A stretch of DNA of 64,000 nt from Chryseobacterium foetidum (GCF_025457425.1 NZ_JAMXIA010000001.1:806001-870000), one strand, 5' to 3'. Counted from the stretch's first letter, positions 44,384-54,235 are shown. Numbers and translations are program-made. Notes: generated by a model not told the origin, from the sequence alone.

Positions 44384-45247
44384 TTATTTCTTCTGAAAGT
44401 ACTGATAAAGCAGTTTCGAATATTCCGTTCCGGTGCCGATGTTCATAAAACCTGCAGACGAGTTGGCAAAATTCTCTTCCAGTTGTTTCAGTTTCTGTTT
44501 TTGGGCTTCCGCAAAAGTATAACGCCATCTTGCACTCGAAGTATTGACGTAAATTTCTCTTCCGGTTTCCGCATCGTGCAGCAACGCATAACCTACATCG
44601 GGAATTTCATTGTCTTTTTCATCAAACACCCGCATTCCCAGAAGCTGATGTTTTTTTGAAGCCACCGCAAGAATTTTTGAATCTAAATCATCCTCAAAAT
44701 CAGAAAGAAGAAAAACCAATGATTTCCTTTTAAAAACACTCATCATGTAATTTAAAGTCACTTCAATTTTTGATTTTGCAGGCACATAATCTGCCGTCAG
44801 AATACTGCTGATCATCGACAGGATGTGCTTTCTACCTTTCTGCGGCGGAATTACTTTATATACTTTATCGGCAAACAGAATCAAACCCACTTTATCGTTA
44901 TTCCCAGCGGCAGAAAAGCCTAAACTTGCAGCAATTTCTGCTACATACTCTCTTTTGAGCTGATGTTTTGTGCCGTAATTCATTGAGGCTGAAATATCGA
45001 CCAGAATCATCATCGTCAGTTCCCGTTCCTCTTCCATAACCTTCACAAAAGGTTCCTGAAAACGGGCGGTTTTATTCCAGTCGATTCTACGGATTTCATC
45101 GCCAAACTGATATTGTCTAACTTCAGAAAAAGTCATTCCCTGTCCTTTAAAAGCCGAGTGATACTGCCCCATCAGCGAATTCTCCGTCTTCCTTCTGGTA
45201 CGGATTTCTATCTGTTTAACTTTTTTGACGATGTCTTTTATTTGCAT
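44384..45247 (-). CDS. DUF58 (VWA-like) protein of the Bat operon
   Basis: 287 residues. The DUF58 signature RQYQFGDEIRRIDWNKTARF is followed by the VWA-like MMILVDISASMNYGTK (MIDAS) and SLVFLLSDFEDDLDS. Cytosolic partner of the MoxR ATPase, which precedes it by 89 bases. It probably acts with BatA and BatB. Confidence 0.92.
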   Translation of the reverse strand: MQIKDIVKKVKQIEIRTRRKTENSLMGQYHSAFKGQGMTFSEVRQYQFGDEIRRIDWNKTARFQEPFVKVMEEERELTMMILVDISASMNYGTKHQLKREYVAEIAASLGFSAAGNNDKVGLILFADKVYKVIPPQKGRKHILSMISSILTADYVPAKSKIEVTLNYMMSVFKRKSLVFLLSDFEDDLDSKILAVASKKHQLLGMRVFDEKDNEIPDVGYALLHDAETGREIYVNTSSARWRYTFAEAQKQKLKQLEENFANSSAGFMNIGTGTEYSKLLYQYFQKK

Positions 45248-45336
45248 AGGTTGAAAAGAGCCAAGTAAAAAGTAAAAAGAATCAAGTTTAAGAGATTAAA
45301 CTCATTATCAATTACTTATTATTTATTACTCATAAT

Positions 45337-46341
45337 TTACGGTGCTTGTATTTTAGCTAAAATCCTGTTTACAATTTCCTCGGAAGTGATTTCTTCAGCT
45401 TCAGCTTCAAATGTCAGTCCGATTCTGTGTCTTAAAACATCCTGAGCCAAAGCTTTTACATCTTCAGGAATTACAAATGCTCTTCCCTTTAAAAATGCAT
45501 ACGCTCTTGATGCAATAGCCAAATTAATTGACGCTCTTGGAGAGGCTCCGAAACTGATGTAATTTTTCAGTTCCGAAAGTCCATATCTTTCAGGGAAACG
45601 GGTTGCGAACACCATATCAAGAATGTATTTCTCAATTTTTTCGTCAAGATATACTTTATTGACAATTTCTTTTGCATCAACAATATTCTGCAGCGAAATC
45701 ACCTGTTTCACTTCCTGTGACTGAGATGTTGAAACCATTCTCATTACCGATCTTTCGTCCTCAAATTCAGGATAATCAATCGTACACTTCAACATAAAAC
45801 GGTCGCTTTGCGCTTCGGGTAAAAGATAAGTTCCTTCCTGATCGATTGGGTTTTGAGTAGCCAAAACAAGAAATGGTTTAGGCAGTTTCATCGTCTCATC
45901 GCCGATGGTTACCTGCTTTTCCTGCATTACTTCAAGCAAAGCCGACTGCACTTTTGCCGGAGCACGGTTGATCTCATCCGCAAGCACGAAATTGGCAAAA
46001 ACAGGACCTCTTTTAATGGAAAAATCATTTTCTTTCACATTATAAATCATCGTCCCGACCACATCTGCCGGCAAAAGATCCGGAGTAAACTGAATTCTTG
46101 AAAACTGCCCGTGAACAGCGTCTGCCAGCGTTTTTATTGCCAAAGTTTTTGCCAGACCGGGAACACCTTCGAGCAAAACGTGACCGTTACCTAAAAGCCC
46201 AACCAAAAGGCGGTCAATCATGTATTGCTGACCGATGATTACTTTATTAATCTCCTGTCTCAGAAGTGTGAAAAAATAATTCTGTTCCTTAACCCTTTCT
46301 GTAAGCTGACGGATGTCTTCTGCTTGAAATGTATCTGACAT
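45337..46341 (-). CDS. moxR: MoxR-family AAA+ ATPase
   Basis: 334 residues. Walker A GVPGLAKT, Walker B VLADEINRAPAKVQSALLEVMQE, sensor LATQNPIDQEGTYLLPEAQ and FGASPRASINLAIASRAYAFL are the MoxR family motifs. It is a chaperone-like ATPase, the first gene of the operon that ends with batD. A divergent DinB gene starts 184 bases upstream. Confidence 0.94.
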   Translation of the reverse strand: MSDTFQAEDIRQLTERVKEQNYFFTLLRQEINKVIIGQQYMIDRLLVGLLGNGHVLLEGVPGLAKTLAIKTLADAVHGQFSRIQFTPDLLPADVVGTMIYNVKENDFSIKRGPVFANFVLADEINRAPAKVQSALLEVMQEKQVTIGDETMKLPKPFLVLATQNPIDQEGTYLLPEAQSDRFMLKCTIDYPEFEDERSVMRMVSTSQSQEVKQVISLQNIVDAKEIVNKVYLDEKIEKYILDMVFATRFPERYGLSELKNYISFGASPRASINLAIASRAYAFLKGRAFVIPEDVKALAQDVLRHRIGLTFEAEAEEITSEEIVNRILAKIQAP

Positions 46342-46474
46342 AAGTTTATTAAATAATTGGTAAATTTCTGATAAATACTTGCATTTGCCAACACAACAAA
46401 TGCCATTATTGAGTTAAAGTTTGTTAAATCTAAAATATTTTCAGTATTAAAAAAGTTTAAACTCAGGCTTAAAA

Positions 46475-46505
46475 TTGTAGCATCCACTTTATTAAACTAT
46501 TTTTG
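46475..46505 (+). promoter_or_regulatory. Promoter of the DinB gene
   Basis: TATTTTTG (46498-46505) is an exact TAnnTTTG with a -33 TTG at 46475-46477, 20 bases upstream; the ATG follows 20 bases later. Confidence 0.65.
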
Positions 46506-46525
46506 GAGATTAAAAATTCTGTACG

Positions 46526-46996
46526 ATGAATTATCATTTTCAGGCACACAGACAGGTGAGAAAAAACCTTCTCCATATCCTGCAGGAAACTTCTCACGAA
46601 GACCTTCTGCTGATTCCTGATGGTTTTAACAATAATCTTTACTGGAATATTGCCCACACTGTCGCAACACAGCAGCTTCTGCATTATTACCTGAGCGGAA
46701 ATCCGTTTAGAATAGACAAGTATTGGGTAGAAACCTATAAAAAAGGCACACTTCCCAATCTGAATGTGCAAAAGTCTGAGGTTGAAGATCTAGAATTTTT
46801 ATTGACAGAAACTTCAAAAATTTTAATGAAAGATTTTGATGCGGACCTTTTTTCAGATTATACCCCTTATACAACGAGTTTTGGTATGGATTTGAAAAGC
46901 ATCCAGGATGCCATCATCTTCAACAATATGCATGAATCGCTGCACTACGGCTACGCTTTGGCACAGAAGAGGGCGATTTTGGGAGAAAGAGATTAG
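46526..46996 (+). CDS. DinB-like metal-binding protein
   Basis: 156 residues, four-helix DinB fold. Metal-binding histidines fall at the expected places: NIAHTVATQQLLHYY and NNMHESLHYGYALAQ. DinB/YfiT-like proteins are often bacillithiol- or other thiol-dependent transferases, which would suit the YpdA gene in this window. Function unproven. Confidence 0.85.
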   Translation: MNYHFQAHRQVRKNLLHILQETSHEDLLLIPDGFNNNLYWNIAHTVATQQLLHYYLSGNPFRIDKYWVETYKKGTLPNLNVQKSEVEDLEFLLTETSKILMKDFDADLFSDYTPYTTSFGMDLKSIQDAIIFNNMHESLHYGYALAQKRAILGERD

Positions 46997-47079
46997 AAAG
47001 AGCCAAGGAAAAAGTTAAAAGAGACAAGTTAAAAGGTAAAAAAACCAAGGCTGATTAAAGGATAACAATAAAAAAAAAT

Positions 47080-47110
47080 GAGATTGCTTCGTTCTCCGCA
47101 ATGACGATCT
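47080..47110. repeat. Short interspersed palindrome
   Basis: AGATTGCTTCGTTCTCCGCAATGACGATCT in the spacer before rlmB. Its halves match, in reverse orientation, the element at 51896-51927, indicating a common repeat family. Confidence 0.6.
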
Positions 47111-47142
47111 CAAATTTCAAATTTTAGATTTCAAATTAAAGA

Positions 47143-47889
47143 ATGAACGACGATTTTATATTCGGGTTGCGTCCCGTACTGGAAGCTATAGAAGCTGGAA
47201 AAACAATAGACAAGATATTTGTGCAAAATGCTTTACAGGGAGAAATTTATGCAGAACTGAAAGCTGCTCTGGCAAAAAATAAGATTCGTCCCAACTATGT
47301 TCCTGTAGAAAAACTGAACCGTTTCACGAGAAAAAATCATCAGGGAGTGGTGGCATTCATTTCAGATGTGCCTTTCCATAAGATTGAAAATATTATACCT
47401 GAATTATTCGAGCAGGGAAAAACGCCTTTCATTTTAATCCTTGACCGATTAACCGATGTGAGAAACTTCGGAGCCATTTGCAGAACCGCAGAATGTGTTG
47501 GAATTGATGCGATCGTCATCCCTGAAAAAGGCGGTGCACCGGTTAATTCTGATGCCATCAAAACTTCGGCTGGAGCATTATACAATATTAAAATCTGTAA
47601 AGAAAATAATCTGGCTCATGTGGTGGATTTCCTTCAGCAAAGCGGAGTTTCCGTATTTGCAGCATCAGAAAAGGCTCAGAAATTAATCTATGATGTAGAT
47701 TTCACAGAACCTTGCGCCATTGTTATGGGTAATGAGGAAACCGGAATTTCAAAAGAAGTTCTACATCATGCAGATGAAAAAATAAAACTGCCTATTGAAG
47801 GTAAAACGCAGTCTCTCAATGTATCTGTAGCCTGTGGAGCAATTCTGTATGAAGCTGTAAGACAGAAACACATTAAATCAAACCTTTAA
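47143..47889 (+). CDS. rlmB: 23S rRNA (guanosine-2'-O)-methyltransferase, RlmB type
   Basis: 248 residues of the SpoU/TrmH family. The N-terminal substrate-binding domain is FIFGLRPVLEAIEAGKTIDKI; the knot motifs are ILDRLTDVRNFGAICRTAECVG, AIVMGNEETGISKEV and KLPIEGKTQSLNVSVACG. It methylates a guanosine of the 23S rRNA (G2251 in E. coli). Normal length. Confidence 0.95.
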   Translation: MNDDFIFGLRPVLEAIEAGKTIDKIFVQNALQGEIYAELKAALAKNKIRPNYVPVEKLNRFTRKNHQGVVAFISDVPFHKIENIIPELFEQGKTPFILILDRLTDVRNFGAICRTAECVGIDAIVIPEKGGAPVNSDAIKTSAGALYNIKICKENNLAHVVDFLQQSGVSVFAASEKAQKLIYDVDFTEPCAIVMGNEETGISKEVLHHADEKIKLPIEGKTQSLNVSVACGAILYEAVRQKHIKSNL

Positions 47890-47981
47890 ATTTTAAATAC
47901 AATTCATGAACTCGCCTTTATTTAGAGATACAAACATCAATGAACACACGGCGAATTCATCAAAACAATAAATATCTATAA

Positions 47982-49028
47982 ATGAAAAATATAGCAGCAT
48001 TTGCATTACTGTCCATCGCTTTGGTATCGTGCAAAAAGGAAACCGCAACCATCACCAAAGTAGATCCTAAAACAGGAAAAACAATCACGGTGGAAGTGCC
48101 TGCAGATTCTATAAAAAAGGTGGAAGCCAACCCTGCAATCAAAGACTCACTGGGAGTTTTCAAGCAAACCTTTAAACTTAAAAAAGGTGAAACCTATCCG
48201 TTGACAACATATCAGCGGGATGTAAGAACGATGACGGATCCTTCAGGAAAAACCATTTCAGGAACTAGCGATTCTACCGATGAGATGAATTTTACGGTAA
48301 ATGATATTAAGGGTAAAGTTTACGATATCACTATCAATTTAATTTCAAAAAGAAGCTCACAAAATTCTCAGGGAAAAACAATTGCTGTTGACACAAAAGA
48401 GGCCGCTCCAAAGGAAGATCAGCTGAAAATGGTCTGGAATATCAACAAAGCTTTGGTAGGAAACAAACTTCAGATGAAAATGGACGATCATGGAAATGTG
48501 ATTTCGATTACAGGATTTGAGCCTATTTACAAAAAAATCGCTGACGTTGTCGCAAAAATTGTAAAAGATAAAACGCAGGAGCAAGGTGTTGTTGAAAGCT
48601 TGAAACAAACCTTTAACGAGAAAGTTTTAAAAGACCAGTTTGAGAAAAACCTAACTGTAATGCCTAAAAAAGGTGTTAAAATCGGTGAAAAGTGGACATT
48701 AAGCGAAAGTGCCGACGATGCAGGAAAAGTAAAGGTAACATCGAATTACCAGCTGAAAAGTGTAGGAAACGGCATTGCTGAAATCTCCGTAACCGGCGGA
48801 ATTCCAAAGAAAACTGAAAAGCAGAAGCAGGGCGACGTTACGCACAGTTTAACCAGCGAACTTTCGCAGGATGGCGTTATTAAATTTGACCAGAACACAG
48901 GCTGGATTACGCACCAAAACATCAGTGTAAAAACAACTCAGATAGAAACTATTGCCAATGCAAAAGAGTCACAGTCGATGAAGAGTGTTTCTAATTCTAC
49001 GGTGATGGTGAATCCGTCTGCAAAATAA
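47982..49028 (+). CDS. DUF6263-like lipoprotein
   Basis: 348 residues. Lipobox VSC after MKNIAAFALLSIALVSCKK. The mature protein has two similar halves: FKLKKGETYPLTTYQRDVRTM and LTVMPKKGVKIGEKWTLSESADDAG, then QTGWITHQN-like strands near the end. This resembles the DUF6263 lipoproteins of Bacteroidota; function unknown. It is located between rlmB and a small membrane protein. Confidence 0.72.
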   Translation: MKNIAAFALLSIALVSCKKETATITKVDPKTGKTITVEVPADSIKKVEANPAIKDSLGVFKQTFKLKKGETYPLTTYQRDVRTMTDPSGKTISGTSDSTDEMNFTVNDIKGKVYDITINLISKRSSQNSQGKTIAVDTKEAAPKEDQLKMVWNINKALVGNKLQMKMDDHGNVISITGFEPIYKKIADVVAKIVKDKTQEQGVVESLKQTFNEKVLKDQFEKNLTVMPKKGVKIGEKWTLSESADDAGKVKVTSNYQLKSVGNGIAEISVTGGIPKKTEKQKQGDVTHSLTSELSQDGVIKFDQNTGWITHQNISVKTTQIETIANAKESQSMKSVSNSTVMVNPSAK

Positions 49029-49096
49029 ATTAATACTTGGGATTCAGGTTTCTACAAGATCTGAATCCTTGAGTTTTAAATCTTAAAAAAATTATT

Positions 49097-49327
49097 ATGA
49101 AACATATTCTTGAGTTTATCCTCATTACCATCATATTATTTTTCGTCTGGAATATTTTAAAGAAAATCTTTTTCAACAAATTTTACAAATACACAGGCTT
49201 CAGACCTCAGGAAAGAACACCGAAAGAGGAAGTTAAAAACTCAAAGACAAACATTGAGAAAAAAGTAAAATGGGACGCAGAAACTGTGGAATATGAAGAG
49301 GTGAAGGAAAGCAAAGATAAGAGGTAA
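49097..49327 (+). CDS. Small membrane protein (DUF4834-like)
   Basis: 76 residues: one N-terminal membrane helix (ILEFILITIILFFVWNIL), then KIFFNKFYKYTGFRP and a charged tail. The pattern fits the small DUF4834 proteins of flavobacteria. It precedes the YfhO-family gene by 36 bases. Confidence 0.6.
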   Translation: MKHILEFILITIILFFVWNILKKIFFNKFYKYTGFRPQERTPKEEVKNSKTNIEKKVKWDAETVEYEEVKESKDKR

Positions 49328-49363
49328 TCAATAGACCAATAAAAAAAGATAACAACCATCAGC

Positions 49364-51895
49364 ATGGCAAAAAATAAAAACTTAGTTTACATTGCAATTT
49401 CAATCGTTGCATTCTTGGTTTTAGCATTTTTATACTCAACGCCGGTACTCACCGGAAAGCAGCTTTTTCAGCATGATATCGTGCAGTATCGCGGTGGCGC
49501 AAAAGAACTCATCGATTACAGGGAAAGTTTCGACAAGGAAACGTACTGGAGCGACTCTATGTTTGGAGGAATGCCAACTTACCAAATGGGAAGCCGCTTT
49601 GAAGGCGATATCATCAAAAAAGTAGACAGTTATCTGAATATTTTGCCGAGACCTGTCAACTATATGTTTTTACTGTTCGCAGGATTTTTCCTGTTGGGAA
49701 TGGTTGCCGTTCGAAACTGGAAATATGCCCTTTTGGGAGCCACATTTTTCGGACTTTCGACCTATTTTTATATCATTATTGCAGCCGGACACAACGGAAA
49801 AGTGAATACCATCGAATATTTCGCACCACTTTTAGCCGGAATTCTTTTGGTTTATATTCGCAAAAAATACATTCTTGGCTTCATTGTCACTACCCTTTTC
49901 TTCGGATTGCAGGTAGCGGCAAACCACCCACAGATGACCTATTATCTGTTTTTAGGACTTGGATTTTTATTTGTTTCTGAATTGATCAGAGCTTTAATGA
50001 AAATAGTGCCAATGAAGCACTTCCTAATCTCATCGGGAATTATTGCCGGAGCATTAGCCATAGGAGTTGGTATGAATTCCCAGCGAATTATGGCAAACTC
50101 TGAATACATCAAAGAAACAGTAAGAGGAAAACAGATTTTAAATACAGAAAACCACACCGCAGGAAACTCCGGAATGGACAAAGCAAGCATCCTCAACTGG
50201 AGCTATGGAAGGCTGGAAACTTTAAACCTTTTCATCCCAAGATTAATGGGTGGAGCAAGCAATGCTCCGGAAGGCGAGAAAATGATGGGTGAAATTCAGG
50301 AGTTGGTACAGCAAAACGTGGGGTCACAAGCTGAGATGGACAGAATTTCTCAGGGATTCGGTTCTACAACCTATTGGGGAGAGCAACCGGGAACGTCAGG
50401 ACCAGCTTATCAGGGAGCAGTAGTTTGTTTTCTGGCATTGTTAGGATTCTTTTTTGCGCCGAAAAAATACCGTTACTGGGTTTTGGGAGCTACAATTCTA
50501 ACAATTTTATTGGCTTGGGGAAGCAATTTCATGCCGCTTTCAGATTTCTTTATCGACTATGTGCCGTTTTACAGCAAATTCAGAGCACCGTCGTCTATTT
50601 TGGTCGTTGTGGAATTATTATTCCCACTGATTGCAATTATAGGATTGTATAAATTCTTTACAGATTCAAAATTAACAGAAGAATATAAAAAGAAAATCTT
50701 ACTGTATGTTTCTGGTGGAACTTTAGGTTTACTATTAATCCTTCTGATTTTTGGTAAAGGAATTTTAGGTTTCGCAACAGATACAGAGCAGCAATATTTA
50801 CCACCATTTTTACTCGATTATTTGGTTTCGGAGCGCTACAAAATGTTCAGCGCAGATGCAATTAAAGCACTAATTTATGTTGGAATCACCGCAGCCGTTT
50901 TATTTTTAGGTTTAAAACAGAAACTTAATCAAAACATCGCACTTTTAATCATTGGCGCGGTAAGTTTGTTTGATTTGTGGAGCGTTAACAGAAATTATCT
51001 GAATGATAAAAACTACGTTGATGCCATCTTTGCTGAAAACCCTTTCCAGACAGAAGGCACAGATTATTTAGCTGAAAAGGTGGGCGATAACCCTAATTTA
51101 CAGTCTATTTTAGCAAGCATTCCTGTTAATAAAACCCTGGAAACTATTGCCCAAAAAGATACGAAACACTACAGAGTTTACAATCAGGTTTTGGGTGTGA
51201 CTGGAGAAACAAATACTTCTTATTTCAGACCTTCTGTCGGTGGTTATCATGCAGTAAGGCTCAGAAGATATGATGATTTGATGAACGCTTACATCACACA
51301 GCCGGACAGCGTGAAAACGCCAAAAATCTTAAATTTGCTCAACACAAAGTATATGATTTTCGGTAAACCTTCAGAACCTCAGGTTGTTCCGAATCCTAAT
51401 GCCAACGGCAATGCATGGTTTGTAAGTAATCTAAAATTTGCCAATAATCCAAACGAAGAAATCGCTTTGGTGGGTGAAATCGACAGCAAGAAAACAGCAG
51501 TTATCAATGTTGACGATAAAAAATATTTTAATGGTAAAAATCTGCAACCAGATTCTACTGCAACGATTAATTTAACGAAATACGAGCCCAACGTACTTGA
51601 ATTTAAATCTTCTTCAAAAACGCCACAGCTGGCAGTTTTCTCGGAAATTTATTATCCGCACGGCTGGAAAGTTTCAGTTGACGGGAAAGAAGTTGATTAC
51701 GTGAAAGCAGATTATTTACTTCGTGCTGTTCACGTTCCTGCCGGAAGTCACAATATCAAAATGGTTTTCGAGCCGCAAGTCATTGAAAACGGAAAATGGA
51801 TTTCACTGATTTGCTTTGCCCTGTTTGTGTTATTGAGTGCCGGAGGAATTTATTTTGTTTACCGTAAAAAAGAACAACCAGCCACTATTAGGTAA
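49364..51895 (+). CDS. YfhO-family membrane glycosyltransferase-like protein
   Basis: 843 residues. About thirteen membrane helices follow the N-terminal TGKQLFQHDIVQYRGGAKEL, a GT-C-type catalytic loop (SMFGGMPTYQ), and the C-terminal periplasmic part contains NVLEFKSSSKTPQLAVFSEIYYPHGWKVSVDGK, which is diagnostic of YfhO proteins. They are thought to transfer sugars from lipid carriers to cell-wall or teichoic-type acceptors. Donor and acceptor unknown. The downstream glycosyltransferase suggests a shared pathway. Confidence 0.9.
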   Translation: MAKNKNLVYIAISIVAFLVLAFLYSTPVLTGKQLFQHDIVQYRGGAKELIDYRESFDKETYWSDSMFGGMPTYQMGSRFEGDIIKKVDSYLNILPRPVNYMFLLFAGFFLLGMVAVRNWKYALLGATFFGLSTYFYIIIAAGHNGKVNTIEYFAPLLAGILLVYIRKKYILGFIVTTLFFGLQVAANHPQMTYYLFLGLGFLFVSELIRALMKIVPMKHFLISSGIIAGALAIGVGMNSQRIMANSEYIKETVRGKQILNTENHTAGNSGMDKASILNWSYGRLETLNLFIPRLMGGASNAPEGEKMMGEIQELVQQNVGSQAEMDRISQGFGSTTYWGEQPGTSGPAYQGAVVCFLALLGFFFAPKKYRYWVLGATILTILLAWGSNFMPLSDFFIDYVPFYSKFRAPSSILVVVELLFPLIAIIGLYKFFTDSKLTEEYKKKILLYVSGGTLGLLLILLIFGKGILGFATDTEQQYLPPFLLDYLVSERYKMFSADAIKALIYVGITAAVLFLGLKQKLNQNIALLIIGAVSLFDLWSVNRNYLNDKNYVDAIFAENPFQTEGTDYLAEKVGDNPNLQSILASIPVNKTLETIAQKDTKHYRVYNQVLGVTGETNTSYFRPSVGGYHAVRLRRYDDLMNAYITQPDSVKTPKILNLLNTKYMIFGKPSEPQVVPNPNANGNAWFVSNLKFANNPNEEIALVGEIDSKKTAVINVDDKKYFNGKNLQPDSTATINLTKYEPNVLEFKSSSKTPQLAVFSEIYYPHGWKVSVDGKEVDYVKADYLLRAVHVPAGSHNIKMVFEPQVIENGKWISLICFALFVLLSAGGIYFVYRKKEQPATIR

Positions 51896-51966
51896 CGTCA
51901 TTGCGAGGAGGAACGACGAAGCAATCTGTTAATTTTATAAATACTTTTAAAAAGATTGCTTTCCCG
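51896..51966. repeat. Interspersed repeat after the YfhO gene
   Basis: CGTCATTGCGAGGAGGAACG-containing element (51896-51927), ending with a GACGAAGCAATCT arm. It is a relative of the element at 47080-47110. AAGATTGCTTT at 51952-51962 could pair as a distal arm. Confidence 0.65.
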
Positions 51967-52012
51967 AACCGTTGAGACAGGCTTTACTAGCTATCAACCT
52001 GCAAAATTTAGA

Positions 52013-53353
52013 ATGGAATTAAAAAAAATCCTTATCATCACTTACTACTGGCCACCTGCGGGAGGTCCGGGTGTTCAGCGTTGGTTAAAGTTTGCGAAAT
52101 ATCTCCCTGATTACGGCTGGAAACCCATCATTTACACTCCTGAAAATCCGAGCTATCCTTTGCTGGATGAAAGTCTGATGAAAGACGTTCCCGCAGATCT
52201 GGAAATCGTACGAACCAATATTTGGGAGCCTTATCAGCTGGCTGAAAAGCTCAATAAAAGCAACAAAAAATTCAAAGCCGGACAGTTTGATGTGGGTCAG
52301 AATCAGAGCTGGAAATCTAAACTTTCGATTTGGGTGAGAGGAAATTTCTTCATTCCCGACGCGAGAGTTTTCTGGGTAAAACCTTCCACGCAGTTTCTGG
52401 AAAAATATCTGAAGGAAAATAACATTGAAACCATCGTTACGACTGGCCCGCCCCACTCGATGCATTTGATTGGTTTAAATTTAAAAAAGAAATTCCCCGA
52501 ACTGAAATGGATCGCCGATTTCCGCGACCCATGGACGGAAATTTCCTATTATAAACATTTAAAACTGACCAACAGATCAGATAAAAAACACCGTTTTCTT
52601 GAAAGCGAAGTTTTCAAAAATGCAGATATCACCTTGGCAACGAGCTACACCGATGCCGAAAACTTCCGTAAAAACGGAGCAAACTCTTTCTGCATCACCA
52701 ACGGCTTTGACGAAACAGACTCAAACCCAAATACCTTCCAACTCTCAAACTCTAAGAGATGTCATCCTGAGCCTGTCGAAGGACTACAACCCTCAAACCC
52801 TCAAACCAAATTCACCCTCAGCTACATCGGTGTTTTGGAACAACTTAGGAATCCGGAAAATCTTTGGAAAGCACTAGATAATTTAGTAAAAACCAGTTCA
52901 GATTTCGCTGAGAATTTCAGTTTAAAATTTGTCGGTAGAATTGATGATAAAATTTTAAATACGATTGAAAATTCATTGTTGAAGTGGCATATTTTAAATC
53001 TCGGTTATCTTTCCCACGATAAAGCGGTTTCAGAAATGTCGAATTCTAACCTTTTGCTGATGACCAATTTCCCTAATGAATCTTCAAAAGGCATTATTCC
53101 GGGGAAAATATTTGAATATTTAGCAACCGGAAAACAGATAATTTCATTTGGACCTGACGACGCTGATGTTGCAAAAATATTAAATGAAACAAAAGCCGGA
53201 AAGCATTTCAGCTACAATGATTCCAAAGAAATTGAAGATTTTATTCTGGAAAAATTTGTGTTGTGGAAAAATGGAAACTTTTCAGAAAACACGCAGAATA
53301 TTGAGCAGTTTTCAAGACGAAATTTAACTAAACAACTTTCAGAAATACTCTGA
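52013..53353 (+). CDS. Group 4-like glycosyltransferase with a repeat insertion
   Basis: About 446 residues from ATG 52013 (MELKKILIITYYWPPAGGPG); an in-frame ATG at 51956 would add 19 unlikely residues encoded by spacer. The N-terminal GPGVQRWLKFAKYLPDYGW, the central IADFRDPWTEISY and the C-terminal GIIPGKIFEYLATGKQIISFG are family GT4 (WfgS-like) features. Residues about 241-266 (NSKRCHPEPVEGLQPSNPQ) are encoded by the palindromic element CATCCTGAGCCTGTCGAAGG, inserted in frame. Flanked by YfhO, suggesting envelope polysaccharide synthesis. Confidence 0.87.
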   Translation: MELKKILIITYYWPPAGGPGVQRWLKFAKYLPDYGWKPIIYTPENPSYPLLDESLMKDVPADLEIVRTNIWEPYQLAEKLNKSNKKFKAGQFDVGQNQSWKSKLSIWVRGNFFIPDARVFWVKPSTQFLEKYLKENNIETIVTTGPPHSMHLIGLNLKKKFPELKWIADFRDPWTEISYYKHLKLTNRSDKKHRFLESEVFKNADITLATSYTDAENFRKNGANSFCITNGFDETDSNPNTFQLSNSKRCHPEPVEGLQPSNPQTKFTLSYIGVLEQLRNPENLWKALDNLVKTSSDFAENFSLKFVGRIDDKILNTIENSLLKWHILNLGYLSHDKAVSEMSNSNLLLMTNFPNESSKGIIPGKIFEYLATGKQIISFGPDDADVAKILNETKAGKHFSYNDSKEIEDFILEKFVLWKNGNFSENTQNIEQFSRRNLTKQLSEIL

Positions 53354-53425
53354 TTTGAGATTGAAATTAAAAAAAGATTTCATTTAAAAAATAATAGTTT
53401 TACCAAATCATTTCAGATTAAAATT

Positions 53426-53467
53426 AAAAAGCTGGCGTGCAATAAGTCAAATGCACGCCAGCTTTTT
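53426..53467. terminator. First of two tandem terminators
   Basis: A perfect 16-base-pair stem (AAAAAGCTGGCGTGCA/TGCACGCCAGCTTTTT) with a loop of ten; T-runs on both strands make it bidirectional. Confidence 0.88.
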
Positions 53468-53468
53468 G

Positions 53469-53516
53469 AAAATGCAGGCGTGCATTTTTAAATTACCCGC
53501 CTGCATTTTATTTTTG
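53469..53516. terminator. Second tandem terminator
   Basis: A perfect 12-base-pair stem (AAAATGCAGGCG/CGCCTGCATTTT) followed by ATTTTTG. It shares the GGCGTGCATT motif with the first hairpin. Confidence 0.8.
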
Positions 53517-53551
53517 ATAACTGATGATTTAGTATACATGATGAATAGGAT

Positions 53552-54187
53552 CTAAATTGTCCACTCATCATTAATTACGGCAACAATATAATATTTCCCT
53601 TCAAATTCTTCGAAAACGAAGCGCAGGGCATTCCAGTCCATGCCACTGCTTTTTTCAGAGCCGGAAATGTAATTTTCCGTAAAATTAGTTCCCGGATATA
53701 TTTCCTTCAGATTATTAAGTGAATTTCCGCTTCCAAGGAATTTATTGTAAGCATATTCAGATTTGGTAAAATCTTTTTTAAACACCCAGTTTTTAATATA
53801 TTGGTCGATGGTCGCTTTGTAAATTTCCCCCGAACCGTCACGGGAGCCCCATGTAAAAATAGTTTTTGTAGGATAATATTTCTCAAAATCTGCCCTTGAA
53901 AAATGCTTGTCTTCATTTTTATTCACAAACGCGTACATGGAGAATCTCACCCCTTTCTGAGGATGAATATATTTTGCAAAAACATCGTAAAAGTTGACTT
54001 TGAGTGCTTGCAGGATCTCGTCATTGGTCTTCTTTAATGCGACTTCCGTAGAAAATGATTCCTGTTTTGTTTCCGTTCTCTCATTGGATCTTTTAAGGTT
54101 ATCTGTTGCCGCTGTCGGACTTTTTTCCTGCTTTTTATCACACGCCAAAACGGCAAAAACAGATAGGATTGCAAGAGCTTTTCTCAT
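53552..54187 (-). CDS. Lipoprotein of unknown function
   Basis: 211 residues. Lipobox VLAC after MRKALAILSVFAVLACDKK. The mature part has a helical N-terminus rich in Lys and Glu and a compact domain (residues about 70-211) with FYDVFAKYIHPQKGVRFSMY, FTWGSRDGSGE, YKATIDQYIKNWVFKKDF and EEFEGKYYIVAVINDEWTI. I do not recognise a family. It is convergent with the glycosyltransferase gene. Confidence 0.68.
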   Translation of the reverse strand: MRKALAILSVFAVLACDKKQEKSPTAATDNLKRSNERTETKQESFSTEVALKKTNDEILQALKVNFYDVFAKYIHPQKGVRFSMYAFVNKNEDKHFSRADFEKYYPTKTIFTWGSRDGSGEIYKATIDQYIKNWVFKKDFTKSEYAYNKFLGSGNSLNNLKEIYPGTNFTENYISGSEKSSGMDWNALRFVFEEFEGKYYIVAVINDEWTI

Positions 54188-54235
54188 TTTTAAATTTTTG
54201 AAAAAAGTCCAAATGCGATGCCAGTTTTGAGTTGG

